This document shows positions 1 to 9,301 of a stretch of DNA of 64,000 bases, piece by piece (within the stretch, counting starts at the first letter, position 1; each line of letters starts with the position of its first letter). The position numbers were made by a program, and so were the translations under genes. Under the pieces are notes generated by a model that saw only the letters and a list, made by a program, of their open reading frames with translations, had not been told where the DNA came from and ran no database searches. This DNA comes from DATFVA01 sp963721075 (lineage in GTDB: Bacteria > Bacteroidota > Ignavibacteria > Ignavibacteriales > Ignavibacteriaceae). The DNA is taken from positions 32,345 through 96,344 of the forward strand of contig CAVRHV010000008.1 in NCBI GenBank assembly GCA_963721075.1. Direction: 5' to 3'.

Positions 1-125
1 TTATTTATCGTCAGCTGAATTGCTTCATTCAATGTCAGAGGCTTTTGTAACTGAGCATAGCCCGCAGTTGTTATTAATAAATATGCAGTTATAGAGGAGA
101 TTATCTTGAAATATATTCTGTTCAT
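1..125 (-). CDS. TolC-family outer membrane efflux protein, N-terminus only
   Basis: Only the first 41 codons lie in the window; the gene continues off the left edge. The reading starts MNRIYFKIISSITAYLLITT, a signal peptide ending near AGYAQ, followed by LTLNEAIQLTIN, the conserved opening of TolC-type outer membrane factors (a 'LTLxEAIxxAL' helix). It lies 20 bases downstream of the emrB-like gene on the same strand, so it would supply the outer-membrane channel for the tripartite pump encoded upstream. The family call rests on this short motif and on gene order; the rest of the protein cannot be seen. Confidence 0.7.
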   Translation of the reverse strand, partial: MNRIYFKIISSITAYLLITTAGYAQLQKPLTLNEAIQLTIN

Positions 126-145
126 TTAATTTCCTGTATTCGTAG

Positions 146-1745
146 TTATTCGGTTATCTCAATTTTTTGCGCGTTCTTCTTTTTATGGTATTTAAGAAAG
201 AACAGCGGAATTAGAATTAATAGTGTTATAAGAGCACCCATAAGAAAGTCATCGTCGATGCCTCTTACGAAAGCCTGTGAAGAGATGTTCTGGATTATTA
301 GTCCTTTTGCTTTCGCCATAAGCTCCGTGCCGGAACCGCCCGTAGTTTGTTGAACAAAACTTCTCAAACCGTAAAGTGTATGCTGAAAAGCCGTTGATGA
401 CTGATCAGCTGCCTGGCTGAACATAGCCGAATGGAAAATTACTCTCCTTGTAAGGAGAGTACCAAGGATTGCAACTCCAAAACTTCCTCCCACCTGCCTG
501 ATAGTATTGAATAACCCTGTAGCCTGTGCCATTTTTTCCCGGGAGATATCGTTTATTGCTATCGTGCTTAACGGGATGAACATAAAACCAAGTCCGAAGC
601 CTCTGATTATAAGGGGAACCATCAGCGTCCAGTACTCGGTGTCAAGAGTCAGATCTTTATAAAGATACATGCTGAGGAATGTCAGAACTATTCCGATGAA
701 GATAGGTATTTTGGGATTGAGCTTGTCGGTCATCCATCCGGCTACGGGAGACATAAACATCATTATGAGTCCTACCGGTAGAAACATAAGACCAGTCTGG
801 AATGCAGTGTATCCGAGCGAATTCTGAAGATACAGGGGAAGCAGAAATGAATTTCCGAAGAAAGCCAGTCCGAATATAAAGAGCATAATATTCGCCATTC
901 CGAAGTTTCGGTTTTTAAGGATCCTCAGGTCAATTATCGGGTGTTTAACTGTAAGCTCGGTGGTAAGGAAAACCACAAAACTTACGAAGGCGATTCCGAA
1001 ACAGGTAAGAATGAAATTCGATGTCCATCCCCCGGTATTCCAGGAAGCATTGCCGTCAGATAATGCCAGCAGAAGGAATACAAGAAATGTTGTCATCGAA
1101 ACGAAACCAAGAAGATCAAATGACCTTGCGCTTTCTGTTTTGTATTCTCTCAGTATTACTAAAGTTGCAAGCATTGCAAAAATCCCGATAGGTACGTTCA
1201 CATCAAATATTGCATGCCAGCTGAACGTATCTATTAAATAGCCTCCGAGCAGGGGACCAAGTGAGACAGAAGAAGAAGATGCAATACCCCAGAAACCGAG
1301 AGCCATTCCTCTTTTCTCAGGCGGAAATTCATGCGTTATGATTGACATACCTACCGGCATAATGAAGCCAGCTCCGGCGCCCTGTAGAATCCTGAACATT
1401 ATCAGCATATTTTCATTGGAACTGAGAGAGCAGAAGAGCGAACCTGAAGTAAACAGGAACAATCCCAGCAGATACGATTTCTTATGACCCCAGTGATCGG
1501 CAATCCAGCCCGACGAAGGGAAGAACAACCGCAAAAACCAGCAGGTATGCAGTTAATACCCACTCAATCTTATCGACACTTGTACCGAAAGCCGACATCA
1601 TTTTGGTCAGTCCGACGTTCACGATGGTTGCATCAAGCACGGCCATAAACGTCCCGATCATAATGTTGGCAAGGACAAACCACCGGTATGACGGATGATC
1701 CTGAAGACCAAGGCCTCCCGAATTATTTCTGAAATTACCGGCCAT
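146..1745 (-). CDS. EmrB/QacA-type MFS drug:H+ antiporter (DHA2, 14 TMS), frameshifted
   Basis: This is an inner-membrane drug/proton antiporter of the DHA2 family. The N-terminal piece (87 aa from 1745) has the first helix with the conserved 'MAVLDATIVNVGL' signature. The second piece (from about 1534 to 146) continues with the loop GWIADHWGHKKSY, the LGPLLGGYLIDTFSWHAIF motif C region, and a C-terminal half with 'LGFMFIPLSTIAIND' and 'ATGLFNTIRQVGGSFGVAI'. The two pieces join as ...AVVLP|SSGWIADHWG... if one base is removed at about 1516-1523, so a single-base insertion splits the gene. Its ATG overlaps the emrA stop (TAATG), which implies translational coupling. It is either a sequencing indel or a recent pseudogene; everything else is intact. 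Confidence 0.88.
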
Positions 1746-2745
1746 TATTTTGCTGCCTTAATTTTTACTTCAACAGACATTCCGGGAAGTAGTCTGAAGT
1801 CCTTTTTAGAAACATTCTCGGGATGAATAGATATTTTTATAGGTATACGCTGGGTAATCTTTGTAAAGTTGCCGGCGGCATTCGAAGGAGGTATCAATGC
1901 AAACTGCGAAGCAGTGTTTGAACCAATCTGCAGAACGTTCCCATCGAACTTATGATCCGGATATGAATCAACATCTATCTCAACATCCGCTCCTTCTTTA
2001 ATGGCGGCAAGATCGGTCTCCTGGAAATCAGCCGTTACCCAGATACTGTCCAGGTTATAGATTGAAAGAATAGGCTGACCGGGCTGCACTACATCACCCT
2101 TCAGCACCCACCTCTTTGCAACAACCCCGCTCATAGGAGAGTATATCTCCGTATTATTCAGCTGCGTATTTATAACATTAAGCTGAGCTTTGGCTGTTCC
2201 TATTTTAGTATTTGCAATATTGAATTCTGCTTTTGCCGCCTCAAGAGCACTCTGTGAATGTTCATACTGCTCTTTGGGAATTATATTTCCTTCGAACTGC
2301 TGCTTCGCTCTCTGAAAGTCCTGCTCAGCTTTGTTAAGGTTAACTTTTGCCAGCTGGATGTTGTCGTTAGCCAGCTTAAGCGCATTAACTGCCTGCTCGC
2401 GCTGCGCTATAAGGTCGGTAGAATCAAGGCGAACCAGCAATTCACCTTTTTGAACATTATCACCTTCGTCTGCATAGAGAGCAGTTACCCTGCCGAGCAT
2501 TTTAGAGGCCAGCGAGAGTTTATCACCGTCGATGAATGCATCGTCGGTAGAGACAAATCCCAGTTGTCCCTTATACCAGAACCAGAAGATGACGCCTGCG
2601 CTACTATGATAAAAAACGGTATCCAGATTCTCTTCTGCTTAAATATTGAACCTGATTTTGGCTTTTCTCCATTCAGATTCCTGCCGTCTGCAGGTGTTTT
2701 TCCGGCTCCTGTTTTTAACTGTTCTGTTTCAGTGTTAACTGCCAT
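1745..2745 (-). CDS. EmrA/HlyD-type membrane fusion protein, frameshifted
   Basis: This is the periplasmic adaptor of an EmrAB-TolC pump. The N-terminus holds a charged cytoplasmic stretch and one membrane segment (RIWIPFFIIVA...). The rest has the biotinyl-lipoyl half (ADEGDNVQKGELLVRLDSTD), a coiled-coil hairpin rich in K/Q/A/E, and the barrel region (YSPMSGVVAKRWVLKGDVV, LDSIWVTADFQETDL). The frame breaks near 2597-2603: the upstream frame runs into nonsense after FFIIVA, while the next frame reads AGVIFWFWYKGQLGFVSTDD and then joins the main body. One missing base explains this. The intact product would be about 333 aa, normal for EmrA. The gene ends by overlapping the emrB start. Confidence 0.88.
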
Positions 2746-2778
2746 TTAATTATATTTCTCCTGTTATAAATTTCATGT

Positions 2779-3378
2779 TCAGGCTTTTATACCTTTTATA
2801 AATATTTCTACAAAGACCGACATTTCAACGCTCAGTTCGTCGTAGTTTTCTTTTTCCATCCTGTTATCTTTAATGAACTTTATCATCCTCAGCCTTAGTC
2901 CCTGCAGCAGGTGAAGAAAAGCTATAGTTGTTTCATGCCTGAGCCGGCTTTCAAATTCACCGTTCATTTTCCCTTCATCCAGAATTCTCTGCAGAAGCTG
3001 AAGTTCTTTCTTTTCAAAATCCTCAAACAATTCCTTAAACATCAGCTTAATATCCACAAAGGTGTTCACATTAAGCGTGCTGAGGTTGACCAGTTCATGG
3101 AAAAACTCCAGCCTCTTTTTTACATAGTTCCTGAGCTTATTTCGGCTGATATTTTCGGCAGAAAAGCTTCTCAATTTCTTCCGCAAACAAATTCTGTTCT
3201 TTATGATTACCGACTTAAACAGATCTTCTTTTGTCGGGAAATAGTAATAAAGTGATGCTTTTCCCATTCCTACATCGGAGGCTATCTCCTCCATCGTAAC
3301 TTTTGAAAATCCGTAATGTGCAAAGCGGTTCCTGGCAGCTTCCAGGATTTCATTTTCCTTCAGACTGTTATCATTCAT
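2779..3378 (-). CDS. TetR/AcrR family transcriptional regulator
   Basis: A 199-aa repressor of TetR type. Residues 8-55 form the DNA-binding domain, with the signature ILEAARNRFAHYGFSKVTM, EEIASDVGMGKASLYYYF and PTKEDLF; the remaining helices are the variable ligand-binding domain. It is the first gene of the leftward efflux operon (33 bases before emrA), so it most likely represses the pump and itself and is relieved by a pump substrate. A 31-bp inverted repeat sits directly on its 5' side. Start at 3378 is the only ATG that keeps the full first helix. Confidence 0.92.
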   Translation of the reverse strand: MNDNSLKENEILEAARNRFAHYGFSKVTMEEIASDVGMGKASLYYYFPTKEDLFKSVIIKNRICLRKKLRSFSAENISRNKLRNYVKKRLEFFHELVNLSTLNVNTFVDIKLMFKELFEDFEKKELQLLQRILDEGKMNGEFESRLRHETTIAFLHLLQGLRLRMIKFIKDNRMEKENYDELSVEMSVFVEIFIKGIKA

Positions 3379-3409
3379 TTTTCGACCATTTTACTTGAAC
3401 GGTCGAAAA
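3379..3409 (-). promoter_or_regulatory. TetR-type operator directly upstream of the regulator
   Basis: A perfect 9-bp inverted repeat, TTTTCGACC (3379-3387) and GGTCGAAAA (3401-3409), with a 13-bp centre that is itself partly symmetric. It ends one base before the tetR start codon, so it covers where the promoter and ribosome site must lie; on the minus strand a TTGTTA and a TAAAATGG-like box fall in and beside it. Autorepression is inferred from position and symmetry. Confidence 0.7.
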
Positions 3410-3902
3410 CTTAACAAAATATTTAATGATCAGCAAGTAATTAACCTGAGCATTGTGCCGCAGGACATAATCGTATCGTGATTGCCGGGCTTAATAGAGA
3501 ACATCATTTCGTTAATATTAAATACCGTGACCTGGAAAAGGCTTTTCGGCTGAAGGAAGTAACTATTTAAAGCGTATTCAGAGCGTATTCAGAGCGTATT
3601 CACAACGTATTCAGAACGTTTTCAGAGCGTTTTCAGATGGTAGTTTGACCGTATTACTGCCCTTTCAGGCAGGCAAAGTAAAATCAGATGATTTTTATGT
3701 GTCTGGGATACCTCAGACGTTTTCGCAGTTCTCCCCCGGTCGGGATTTGTTTCCCAAGAACAGTTTATCTAATTCGCTGATCGTTTCCGGTTCATAAGAA
3801 GAGATGGCAGGTCTTTCCTGATTTAGACCGCATTAAGGTACCGGCCTGAATATTTCGGGCCTTATCAATATATTTGCCATCATCGAATTTTGAAGGATAG
3901 AC
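3410..3902. other. Intergenic region between divergent operons
   Basis: About 490 bases without a convincing gene. It contains the 11-bp tandem array described separately. The other open stretches have no family resemblance. The minus-strand reading at 3792-4004 is antisense to the start of the HAD gene and is not supported. Confidence 0.6.
3571..3636. repeat. Six tandem 11-bp repeats, consensus AGCGTATTCAG
   Basis: The units are AGCGTATTCAG, AGCGTATTCAG, AGCGTATTCAC, AACGTATTCAG, AACGTTTTCAG and AGCGTTTTCAG: six direct copies with drift accumulating to the right and no spacers. The period is close to one helical turn, so each copy would face the same side of the DNA. It could be a phased protein-binding array or a slippage-prone microsatellite. 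Confidence 0.9.
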
Positions 3903-4547
3903 ATGCCCCGGATTAAGCATGTAATATGGGACTGGAATGGAACGCTGTTCAATGATGTTGAAGTCTGCAGGCAGATTATAAATGGTATCCTCGTTAGACG
4001 TCATCTCAATGAACTAACCTTAGAAAGCTACCGGAGTATCTTTACTTTTCCAGTGAAAGATTATTATGGAAAAGCAGGACTGGATTTTTCCAGGTATTCC
4101 TTCGAAGTACTGGGACAGGAATGGATGAATGAATATGAGGTCAGAAAGGGTGAATGCAGCCTGCACGATGGTGCTGTGAATATACTTGAAAGGATTTCAG
4201 AAAAAGGAATAGGGCAGTCGATTCTTTCTGCATACTCTCAGCATTCTCTGGAAGAAATTGTCAAACAATTCGGACTGGATAAATTTTTTTCAAATATGGT
4301 GGGTCTCGACCATATTTATACTACCAGCAAAATCGATAACGGAAAAGAATTAATGAAAAAACTTGGCAATGGTAAGGGAGAAACCCTTTTCATAGGCGAT
4401 ACTGTTCACGATTTTGAAGTAGCTGAGGAAATCGGGGCGGAATGCATACTCATTGCGGGCGGGCATCAGGAAAAAGCAAAGCTCGAAGCCTGCGGCGTGC
4501 CGGTGTTTAATAGTCTTAAAGAAATTCCTCTAAATGAAATCTTATAA
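3903..4547 (+). CDS. HAD-superfamily phosphatase, phosphoglycolate phosphatase-like
   Basis: A 214-aa haloacid dehalogenase-type hydrolase with all four motifs. Motif I is IWDWNGTLFND, where N replaces the second Asp as in a known subgroup; motif II is the SAYSQHSL segment; motif III is the Lys near KIDNGKELMKK; motif IV is FIGDTVHDFEVAEEIG. The helical cap lies between motifs I and II, as in Gph-type phosphatases. It would hydrolyse a small phosphorylated metabolite in the cytoplasm; the substrate is unknown. An AAGGAT lies before the ATG. Its last 14 bases overlap the next gene. Confidence 0.85.
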   Translation: MPRIKHVIWDWNGTLFNDVEVCRQIINGILVRRHLNELTLESYRSIFTFPVKDYYGKAGLDFSRYSFEVLGQEWMNEYEVRKGECSLHDGAVNILERISEKGIGQSILSAYSQHSLEEIVKQFGLDKFFSNMVGLDHIYTTSKIDNGKELMKKLGNGKGETLFIGDTVHDFEVAEEIGAECILIAGGHQEKAKLEACGVPVFNSLKEIPLNEIL

Positions 4548-5109
4548 TGTAAGCTGCGATGTACCGGAACCGATTCTATTGAACTGCTGGAAGCATCATG
4601 CCGGTTTTATTAAATCGAAAATTGCCGGGTACAGAGAATATTCTCCTTTCCCTCAGAAACTGCTGAGGGAAGAGACCCTGTTAATCGGAGGTTCTTTGAT
4701 GGATCTGTACCTTGGAAAAATTACGCCTTCCGGGATTGCCCGATCAATAACAGCATACATGAATAAGCAGAACGTTTCAGAAATAACAAGCTACAGCAAA
4801 TGGCTCCGGGAGGAAGGGAAGGATTTCAGAGAGGTTGAAATTGAAGATCACTCAAGATGGACTCTGCGCTTTGGAGAGAGGAAGGGAAGATTCATACATA
4901 TTCATCCCTCCAGATATTCGCCGCAGACTATAAGAGTGAGGTCGTCTTCGTTGAAATCTGCTATACTTTTTTGTACCCTGTATAAAGAAGAAACTGAGAA
5001 TATTCTGACAGGTGTAAACCGGATCCGAAAGGAGTTCCTCGATCTTCCGCCCTTAAAAAATGTAAAATCGGGATCTGCTCTTTTTGAGTTAGTGAAGATC
5101 CTTAGTTAG
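4534..5109 (+). CDS. Conserved-looking hypothetical protein, 191 aa
   Basis: I do not recognise this family. It starts inside the end of the HAD gene (14-base overlap), so it is probably translationally coupled to it. The protein is soluble, without signal peptide or membrane segment, and moderately basic in its second half. Possible landmarks are LIGGSLMDLYLGKITPSGIARS and a W-H-P-rich core (RWTLRFGERKGRFIHIHPSR). The last part (LKSAILFCTLYKEETENILTGVNRIRKEFL) looks helical. The tight coupling suggests a job alongside the phosphatase. Confidence 0.7.
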   Translation: MKSYNVSCDVPEPILLNCWKHHAGFIKSKIAGYREYSPFPQKLLREETLLIGGSLMDLYLGKITPSGIARSITAYMNKQNVSEITSYSKWLREEGKDFREVEIEDHSRWTLRFGERKGRFIHIHPSRYSPQTIRVRSSSLKSAILFCTLYKEETENILTGVNRIRKEFLDLPPLKNVKSGSALFELVKILS

Positions 5110-5270
5110 TCTGCTTTTCAATATCATTTCAAAAAATATCATTCCCATTTCTGAAAAAAAAAGGAATAAACCACATCATTTTAATGGATTTTTGAAGTTT
5201 TTAGGGGGATTTGAAGGGCACAATCATTGATAAAGCGTGTGTGCTGATCCTTTTTTGATGTACAGCAGGG

Positions 5271-5291
5271 ACTGTTGAAAAGTACAACAGT
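5271..5291 (+). promoter_or_regulatory. Palindromic candidate operator upstream of cydA
   Basis: A perfect 7-bp inverted repeat ACTGTTG-N7-CAACAGT centred about 65 bases before the cydA start. The size and spacing fit a dimeric regulator of oxygen or redox response. The sequence is not the classical FNR, ArcA or Rex box, so the regulator is unknown. Confidence 0.5.
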
Positions 5292-5345
5292 TCATAAGTT
5301 CACTTAAAAACATAAAGTTAAAGAATCCCGGAGGCAATTATATAA

Positions 5346-6689
5346 ATGGATGCAGTTCTGCTTGCGCGTCTGCAATTTGCACTTACAGTGGGGTTTCACT
5401 TCTTCTTTCCGCCGATTACTATAGGTTTATCGTGGCTGCTGGTTATAGTTGAAACTATCGGCTGGAAAAGAAAGAACGAGATTTATCAGCAAATAGGGAA
5501 ATTTTTTGCCAAACTGCTTGCCATTACGTTTGCTGTCGGTGTAGCGACAGGTATCGTAATGGAATTTCAGTTCGGCACTAACTGGTCAGAGTATTCAAAA
5601 TTCGTAGGTGATATATTCGGTGCTCCCCTGGCGGCGGAAGGCGTTTTTGCTTTCTTCCTGGAATCAGGATTTTTAGGACTATACCTTTTTGGAAGAGAGA
5701 GAGTATCAAAAGGAGTCCATTGGTTTTCTGCCCTGATGGTTGCGGTTGGTTCAACGATATCGGCATTCTGGATTATCGTTGCAAACAGCTGGCAGCAGAC
5801 TCCGGCAGGATTTATTGTACAGAACGGCAGAGCCGAACTCACCAGCTTCGCCGATGCAGTTTTTAATGCTTCTACTCTCATAAGATTTTTTCACACTTTC
5901 GATGCTGCTTTAATTGCCGGTGCTTTTTTTATGGCGGGTATCTCTGCCTGGTATCTTCTTAAGAAGAGAAATACCGAAATATTCAGATCATCTCTTAAAA
6001 CCGCTGTCATCTTCGGATTGGTAGTCTCATTGCTTGAACTTTTCCCGTTCGGACACGAGCACGCAAAACAGGTGGCTCATACCCAGCCCGAAAAATTTGC
6101 CGCAATCGAAGGTCTTTACACCTCTGCGGAAGGAGCTCCCCTGGTAATGTTTGCTGTTCCTACTACACCTCCTCCCCAGCTTCACGGAACAATCGAGATT
6201 CCCGGAATGCTCAGCTGGATGGCCTTCGGAGATGTTAATGCAAAGATCCCGGGCATAAATGAATTTCCAAAAGAAAATCTTCCGCCGCTCTGGTTAACTT
6301 TCGTATCATTCCACAACATGGTTGTACTGGGAATCCTGTTCATCCTGATCATGCTCTGGGCCGTATGGTCGCTTTACAGGAAGACGATCTGGGAAAACAA
6401 AAAGCTGCTTAAAGTTTTACTCTGGGCTATACCTTTTCCGCTGTTTGCCTGTCAGCTCGGCTGGATTACAGCTGAGGTTGGCCGACAGCCGTGGATAGTT
6501 TATAAACTTTTAAGAACAAGTGAGGCTGCTTCCATAACTGTCCCGGCCGGTAATATTCTCTTTTCAATAATAATGTTCGGATTGATATACATCGTACTCG
6601 GAATTTTATATGTCTATCTGATTGTAAGGGAAGTTAAACATGGACCTGCCCTTCTTAATACCAAAGGAGAAAAGGAGGTGGCCGCGTAA
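5346..6689 (+). CDS. cydA: Cytochrome bd ubiquinol oxidase subunit I
   Basis: 447 aa, the usual length for a short-Q-loop CydA. It oxidises quinol and carries hemes b558, b595 and d in the membrane, reducing oxygen at very low tension. The N-terminus has the heme-ligand helix FALTVGFHFFFPPITIGLSW with His18. Later come FGTNWSEYSKFVGDIFG, the quinol-loop region and the family signature GWITAEVGRQPWIVY. About nine membrane segments are visible. A GGAGG-type site precedes the ATG, and the stop overlaps the cydB start (TAATGG), so the two subunits are coupled. Confidence 0.97.
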   Translation: MDAVLLARLQFALTVGFHFFFPPITIGLSWLLVIVETIGWKRKNEIYQQIGKFFAKLLAITFAVGVATGIVMEFQFGTNWSEYSKFVGDIFGAPLAAEGVFAFFLESGFLGLYLFGRERVSKGVHWFSALMVAVGSTISAFWIIVANSWQQTPAGFIVQNGRAELTSFADAVFNASTLIRFFHTFDAALIAGAFFMAGISAWYLLKKRNTEIFRSSLKTAVIFGLVVSLLELFPFGHEHAKQVAHTQPEKFAAIEGLYTSAEGAPLVMFAVPTTPPPQLHGTIEIPGMLSWMAFGDVNAKIPGINEFPKENLPPLWLTFVSFHNMVVLGILFILIMLWAVWSLYRKTIWENKKLLKVLLWAIPFPLFACQLGWITAEVGRQPWIVYKLLRTSEAASITVPAGNILFSIIMFGLIYIVLGILYVYLIVREVKHGPALLNTKGEKEVAA

Positions 6690-7706
6690 TGGACTTAAAT
6701 ACAATATGGTTTCTTCTTGTTGCAGTTTTGTTGGTCGGCTATGCAATCCTTGACGGATTCGATCTTGGCGTGGGAGTTCTTCATCTTTTCACCAAAAGTG
6801 AAGAAGAGAAAAGAATAAATATTAATGCAATTGGTCCCGTATGGGATGGTAACGAAGTCTGGCTTCTGACCGGCGGCGGTGCCTTGTTTGCTGCCTTCCC
6901 GGTAGTTTATGCCACTGTATTCAGCGGATTTTATCTCGCTTTAATGCTTCTGCTTTTTGCGTTGATCTTCCGCGCTGTTTCTTTTGAGTTCAGAGGTAAG
7001 GTTGAAAGTGAAAGATGGAAAAGAACATGGGATACGGCTTTCGGATCTGGGCAGTTTGCTTCCTGCGGTATTATTCGGTGTAGCGGTAGGAAATATTTTG
7101 AGAGGTATTCCTATTGATGCAAACGGAATGTTTACCGGTACCTTCTTTACGCTGCTTAATCCTTATTCCATTCTTGTGGGTGTTCTCAGTCTTGTTCTCT
7201 TTACGATGCATGGCTCCATCTATATGACAATGAAGACTTCAGATAAGCATCTGGAAAAAATGAAAAACATTGCACCCCGTTTATGGATAGCATTCGTGTC
7301 ATTATACGTGCTCACAACAATATATTCATTTTTTGAAGCAGGATATCTTTTTGAATCAGTATTGAGCAGTCCTTTGTTCTGGATCCTGTTTATTGTAATG
7401 CTCGCCGCTGTTATTTATATCCCTGTTGCTCTCAAATCGGAAAAGTTCGGGCGCGCATTCTTTGCTTCATCATTAACGATCGCCTGTATGATGGGACTGA
7501 TGGCAGTCAGTCTTTTCCCGAGACTTGTGCCCTCACTTACTGACCTGGCAAACAGTCTCACTATTTACAATGCTTCATCAACCGAGAGAACATTGTTTAC
7601 AATGCTTATTATAGCTCTTATAGGAATGCCCTTTGTAATCGGATATACAATATTTATATACAGGGTATTCAAAGGTAAAGTTCAGCTGGGAGAGCATAGC
7701 TACTAA
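6689..7706 (+). CDS. cydB: Cytochrome bd ubiquinol oxidase subunit II, frameshifted
   Basis: This is the second core subunit of the bd oxidase. The first piece has the CydB opening GYAILDGFDLGVGVLHLF and the IGPVWDGNEVWLLTGGGALFA motif. The second piece continues from LLPAVLFGVAVGN to the C-terminal YTIFIYRVFKGKV. The frame is lost at a GGG run at 7049-7051: removing one G gives ...DTAFGSGSLLPAVLFGV..., matching the family. Corrected length is about 339 aa, normal for CydB. A homopolymer insertion error is the simplest explanation because the rest of the gene is under normal coding constraint. Confidence 0.93.
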
Positions 7707-7746
7707 AAGGAACTTGATAATTTTATAATAGAATAAAGAGAGAAAG

Positions 7747-8631
7747 ATGCATAAAATAATTTCTGCCGGATTTATTGCTCCGGAAATCAAGAGATTCGAA
7801 ATTGAAGCTCCGAAGATCGCCGTTAAAAGAAAGGCGGGACAATTTGTTATCATCAGGGTTAAGGACGGCGGCGAGAGGATACCTCTTACAATAGCCGATT
7901 CTGATCCTGAAAAAGGCACGATCACTATCATCGTCCAGGGTATTGGGAAAACAACAAAACTGCTTAACTCGCTTGAAGCAGGTGAGTTTATTCAGGATGT
8001 TGTTGGTCCTCTTGGCAAACCTTCCCATATCGGGAACTTCGGTACTGCAGTAAGTATAGGCGGAGGGGTTGGAACTGCAATAGCTTATCCTACAGCTGTT
8101 GCATTAAAGAATGCAGGCAACCATACCATCTCAATTATAGGCGGACGTTCAAAAGAATTCGTCATTCTTGAAGATGAAATGAATAAGGTATGCGATGAAG
8201 TTTATCCTACTACCGATGACGGCAGTTACGGCTTTCACGGCTTTGTAACTCAGAAGCTGCAGGAATTAATTGATTCCGGAAAGAAGATTGACTTTGTACT
8301 TGCAATCGGACCTATTCCGATGATGAAAGCGGTTGCCGAAACAACCAGACCTTACGGTATAAAAACAGTCGTCAGCCTTAACCCCGTTATGGTTGACGGT
8401 ACAGGTATGTGCGGCGGATGCAGGGCTACTGTGGATAATAAGACAGTCTTTGTCTGCGTTGACGGTCCCGAATTCGATGCTCACCTGGTAGATTTTGAGA
8501 CTCTTACCAGAAGGAACAGAACATACGCTGAAGATGAGAAAGTAGCATTGGATCATCTTTGTAATTATGACAAAGCCTTCAATGAAGGATTAAAAAAAGC
8601 TGAACTGGCAGAAAGCAGAACGGAGATATAA
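7747..8631 (+). CDS. nfnA: NfnA-type ferredoxin-NADP+ oxidoreductase subunit alpha (SudB-like)
   Basis: A 294-aa flavin and 2Fe-2S protein of the dihydroorotate-dehydrogenase electron-transfer class, half of NfnAB (also annotated sulfide dehydrogenase). NfnAB transfers electrons between NADH, ferredoxin and NADP+. Seen: an FAD-binding barrel (residues about 1-95), the NAD-binding domain with SIGGGVGTAIAYPTAVALK, and the iron-sulfur ligands in DGTGMCGGCRATV and VFVCVDG. It follows cydB by 40 bases and precedes nfnB by 1 base, so cydAB-nfnAB may be one operon linking NAD(P)H poise to respiration. Confidence 0.88.
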   Translation: MHKIISAGFIAPEIKRFEIEAPKIAVKRKAGQFVIIRVKDGGERIPLTIADSDPEKGTITIIVQGIGKTTKLLNSLEAGEFIQDVVGPLGKPSHIGNFGTAVSIGGGVGTAIAYPTAVALKNAGNHTISIIGGRSKEFVILEDEMNKVCDEVYPTTDDGSYGFHGFVTQKLQELIDSGKKIDFVLAIGPIPMMKAVAETTRPYGIKTVVSLNPVMVDGTGMCGGCRATVDNKTVFVCVDGPEFDAHLVDFETLTRRNRTYAEDEKVALDHLCNYDKAFNEGLKKAELAESRTEI

Positions 8632-8632
8632 T

Positions 8633-9268
8633 ATGGCTGAAATATCAAGAAAAGATAGAATGAAGATCCAGAGGCAGCAGATGCCGGAACAGGATCCGAT
8701 TTTAAGAAGCGGTAATTTTGAAGAAGTTAACCTCGGCTTTACGGAAGAACTTGCGAAGATGGAAGCACTCCGGTGCATACAATGTCCCAAGCCGGTCTGC
8801 ATTGAAGGATGTCCTGTTCATGTCAAGATAGGCGATTTTATTTCTCTTGTTGCAGAAGGCGATTTTGCCGGAGCTGCCGCAAAGTTAAAAGAAGATAACC
8901 TGCTTCCTGCTGTATGCGGACGTGTTTGTCCCCAGGAAGAACAGTGTGAAGCTAAATGTGTTGTAGGTAAAAAGAATGAACCTGTTGCGATTGGAAGGCT
9001 TGAAAGATTTGTTGCCGACTATGAAAGAACTAACCTGGGAATCCGGACTCCCGAACTTAAACCTAAAACAGGTAAGAAGGTCGCAATTATCGGCAGCGGT
9101 CCTGCGGGACTAAGCTGCGCGGGCGATCTTGTTCAGATGGGTCATGATGTAACAGTATTCGAAGCCCTTCACGAATTAGGCGGAGTTCTTGTATACGGTA
9201 TTCCGCAGTTCCGTCTGCCGAAGGAAATTGTGAAGGCGGAAGATTTACTCTGGTACACAATTATATAA
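8633..9268 (+). pseudogene. NfnB/GltA-type NADPH-dependent flavoprotein, C-terminally truncated
   Basis: 211 aa where the family has about 460. The N-terminal 4Fe-4S domain is present, with the ligand sets CIQCPKPVCIEGCP and CGRVCPQEEQCEAKCV, followed by the FAD dinucleotide motif AIIGSGPAGLSCAGDL. The sequence matches the family up to FRLPKEIVKAE and then ends in a short unrelated tail, with a terminator 7 bases later. The NADP-binding domain and the second half of the FAD domain are absent, so the product should not be active as NfnB. No frameshift restores it: the 3' part is gone, by deletion or misassembly. Confidence 0.85.
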
Positions 9269-9273
9269 AACAG

Positions 9274-9301
9274 AAGGGTACCTTACAGGTGCCCTTTTTT
9301 A
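9274..9301 (+). terminator. Rho-independent terminator after nfnB remnant
   Basis: Stem GGGTACC (9276-9282) and GGTGCCC (9288-9294) with one G-T pair, a 5-base loop and a run of T from 9295. It ends the cyd/nfn transcript and lies at the end of the converging NUDIX gene. Confidence 0.85.

Noticed and set aside
1482..2745. Programmed frameshifting in emrA and emrB
   Set aside because: Neither site has a slippery heptamer in the correct phase.
3792..4004. Minus-strand open frame beside the HAD gene
   Set aside because: It is antisense to the HAD gene start, has no ribosome site and no family resemblance.
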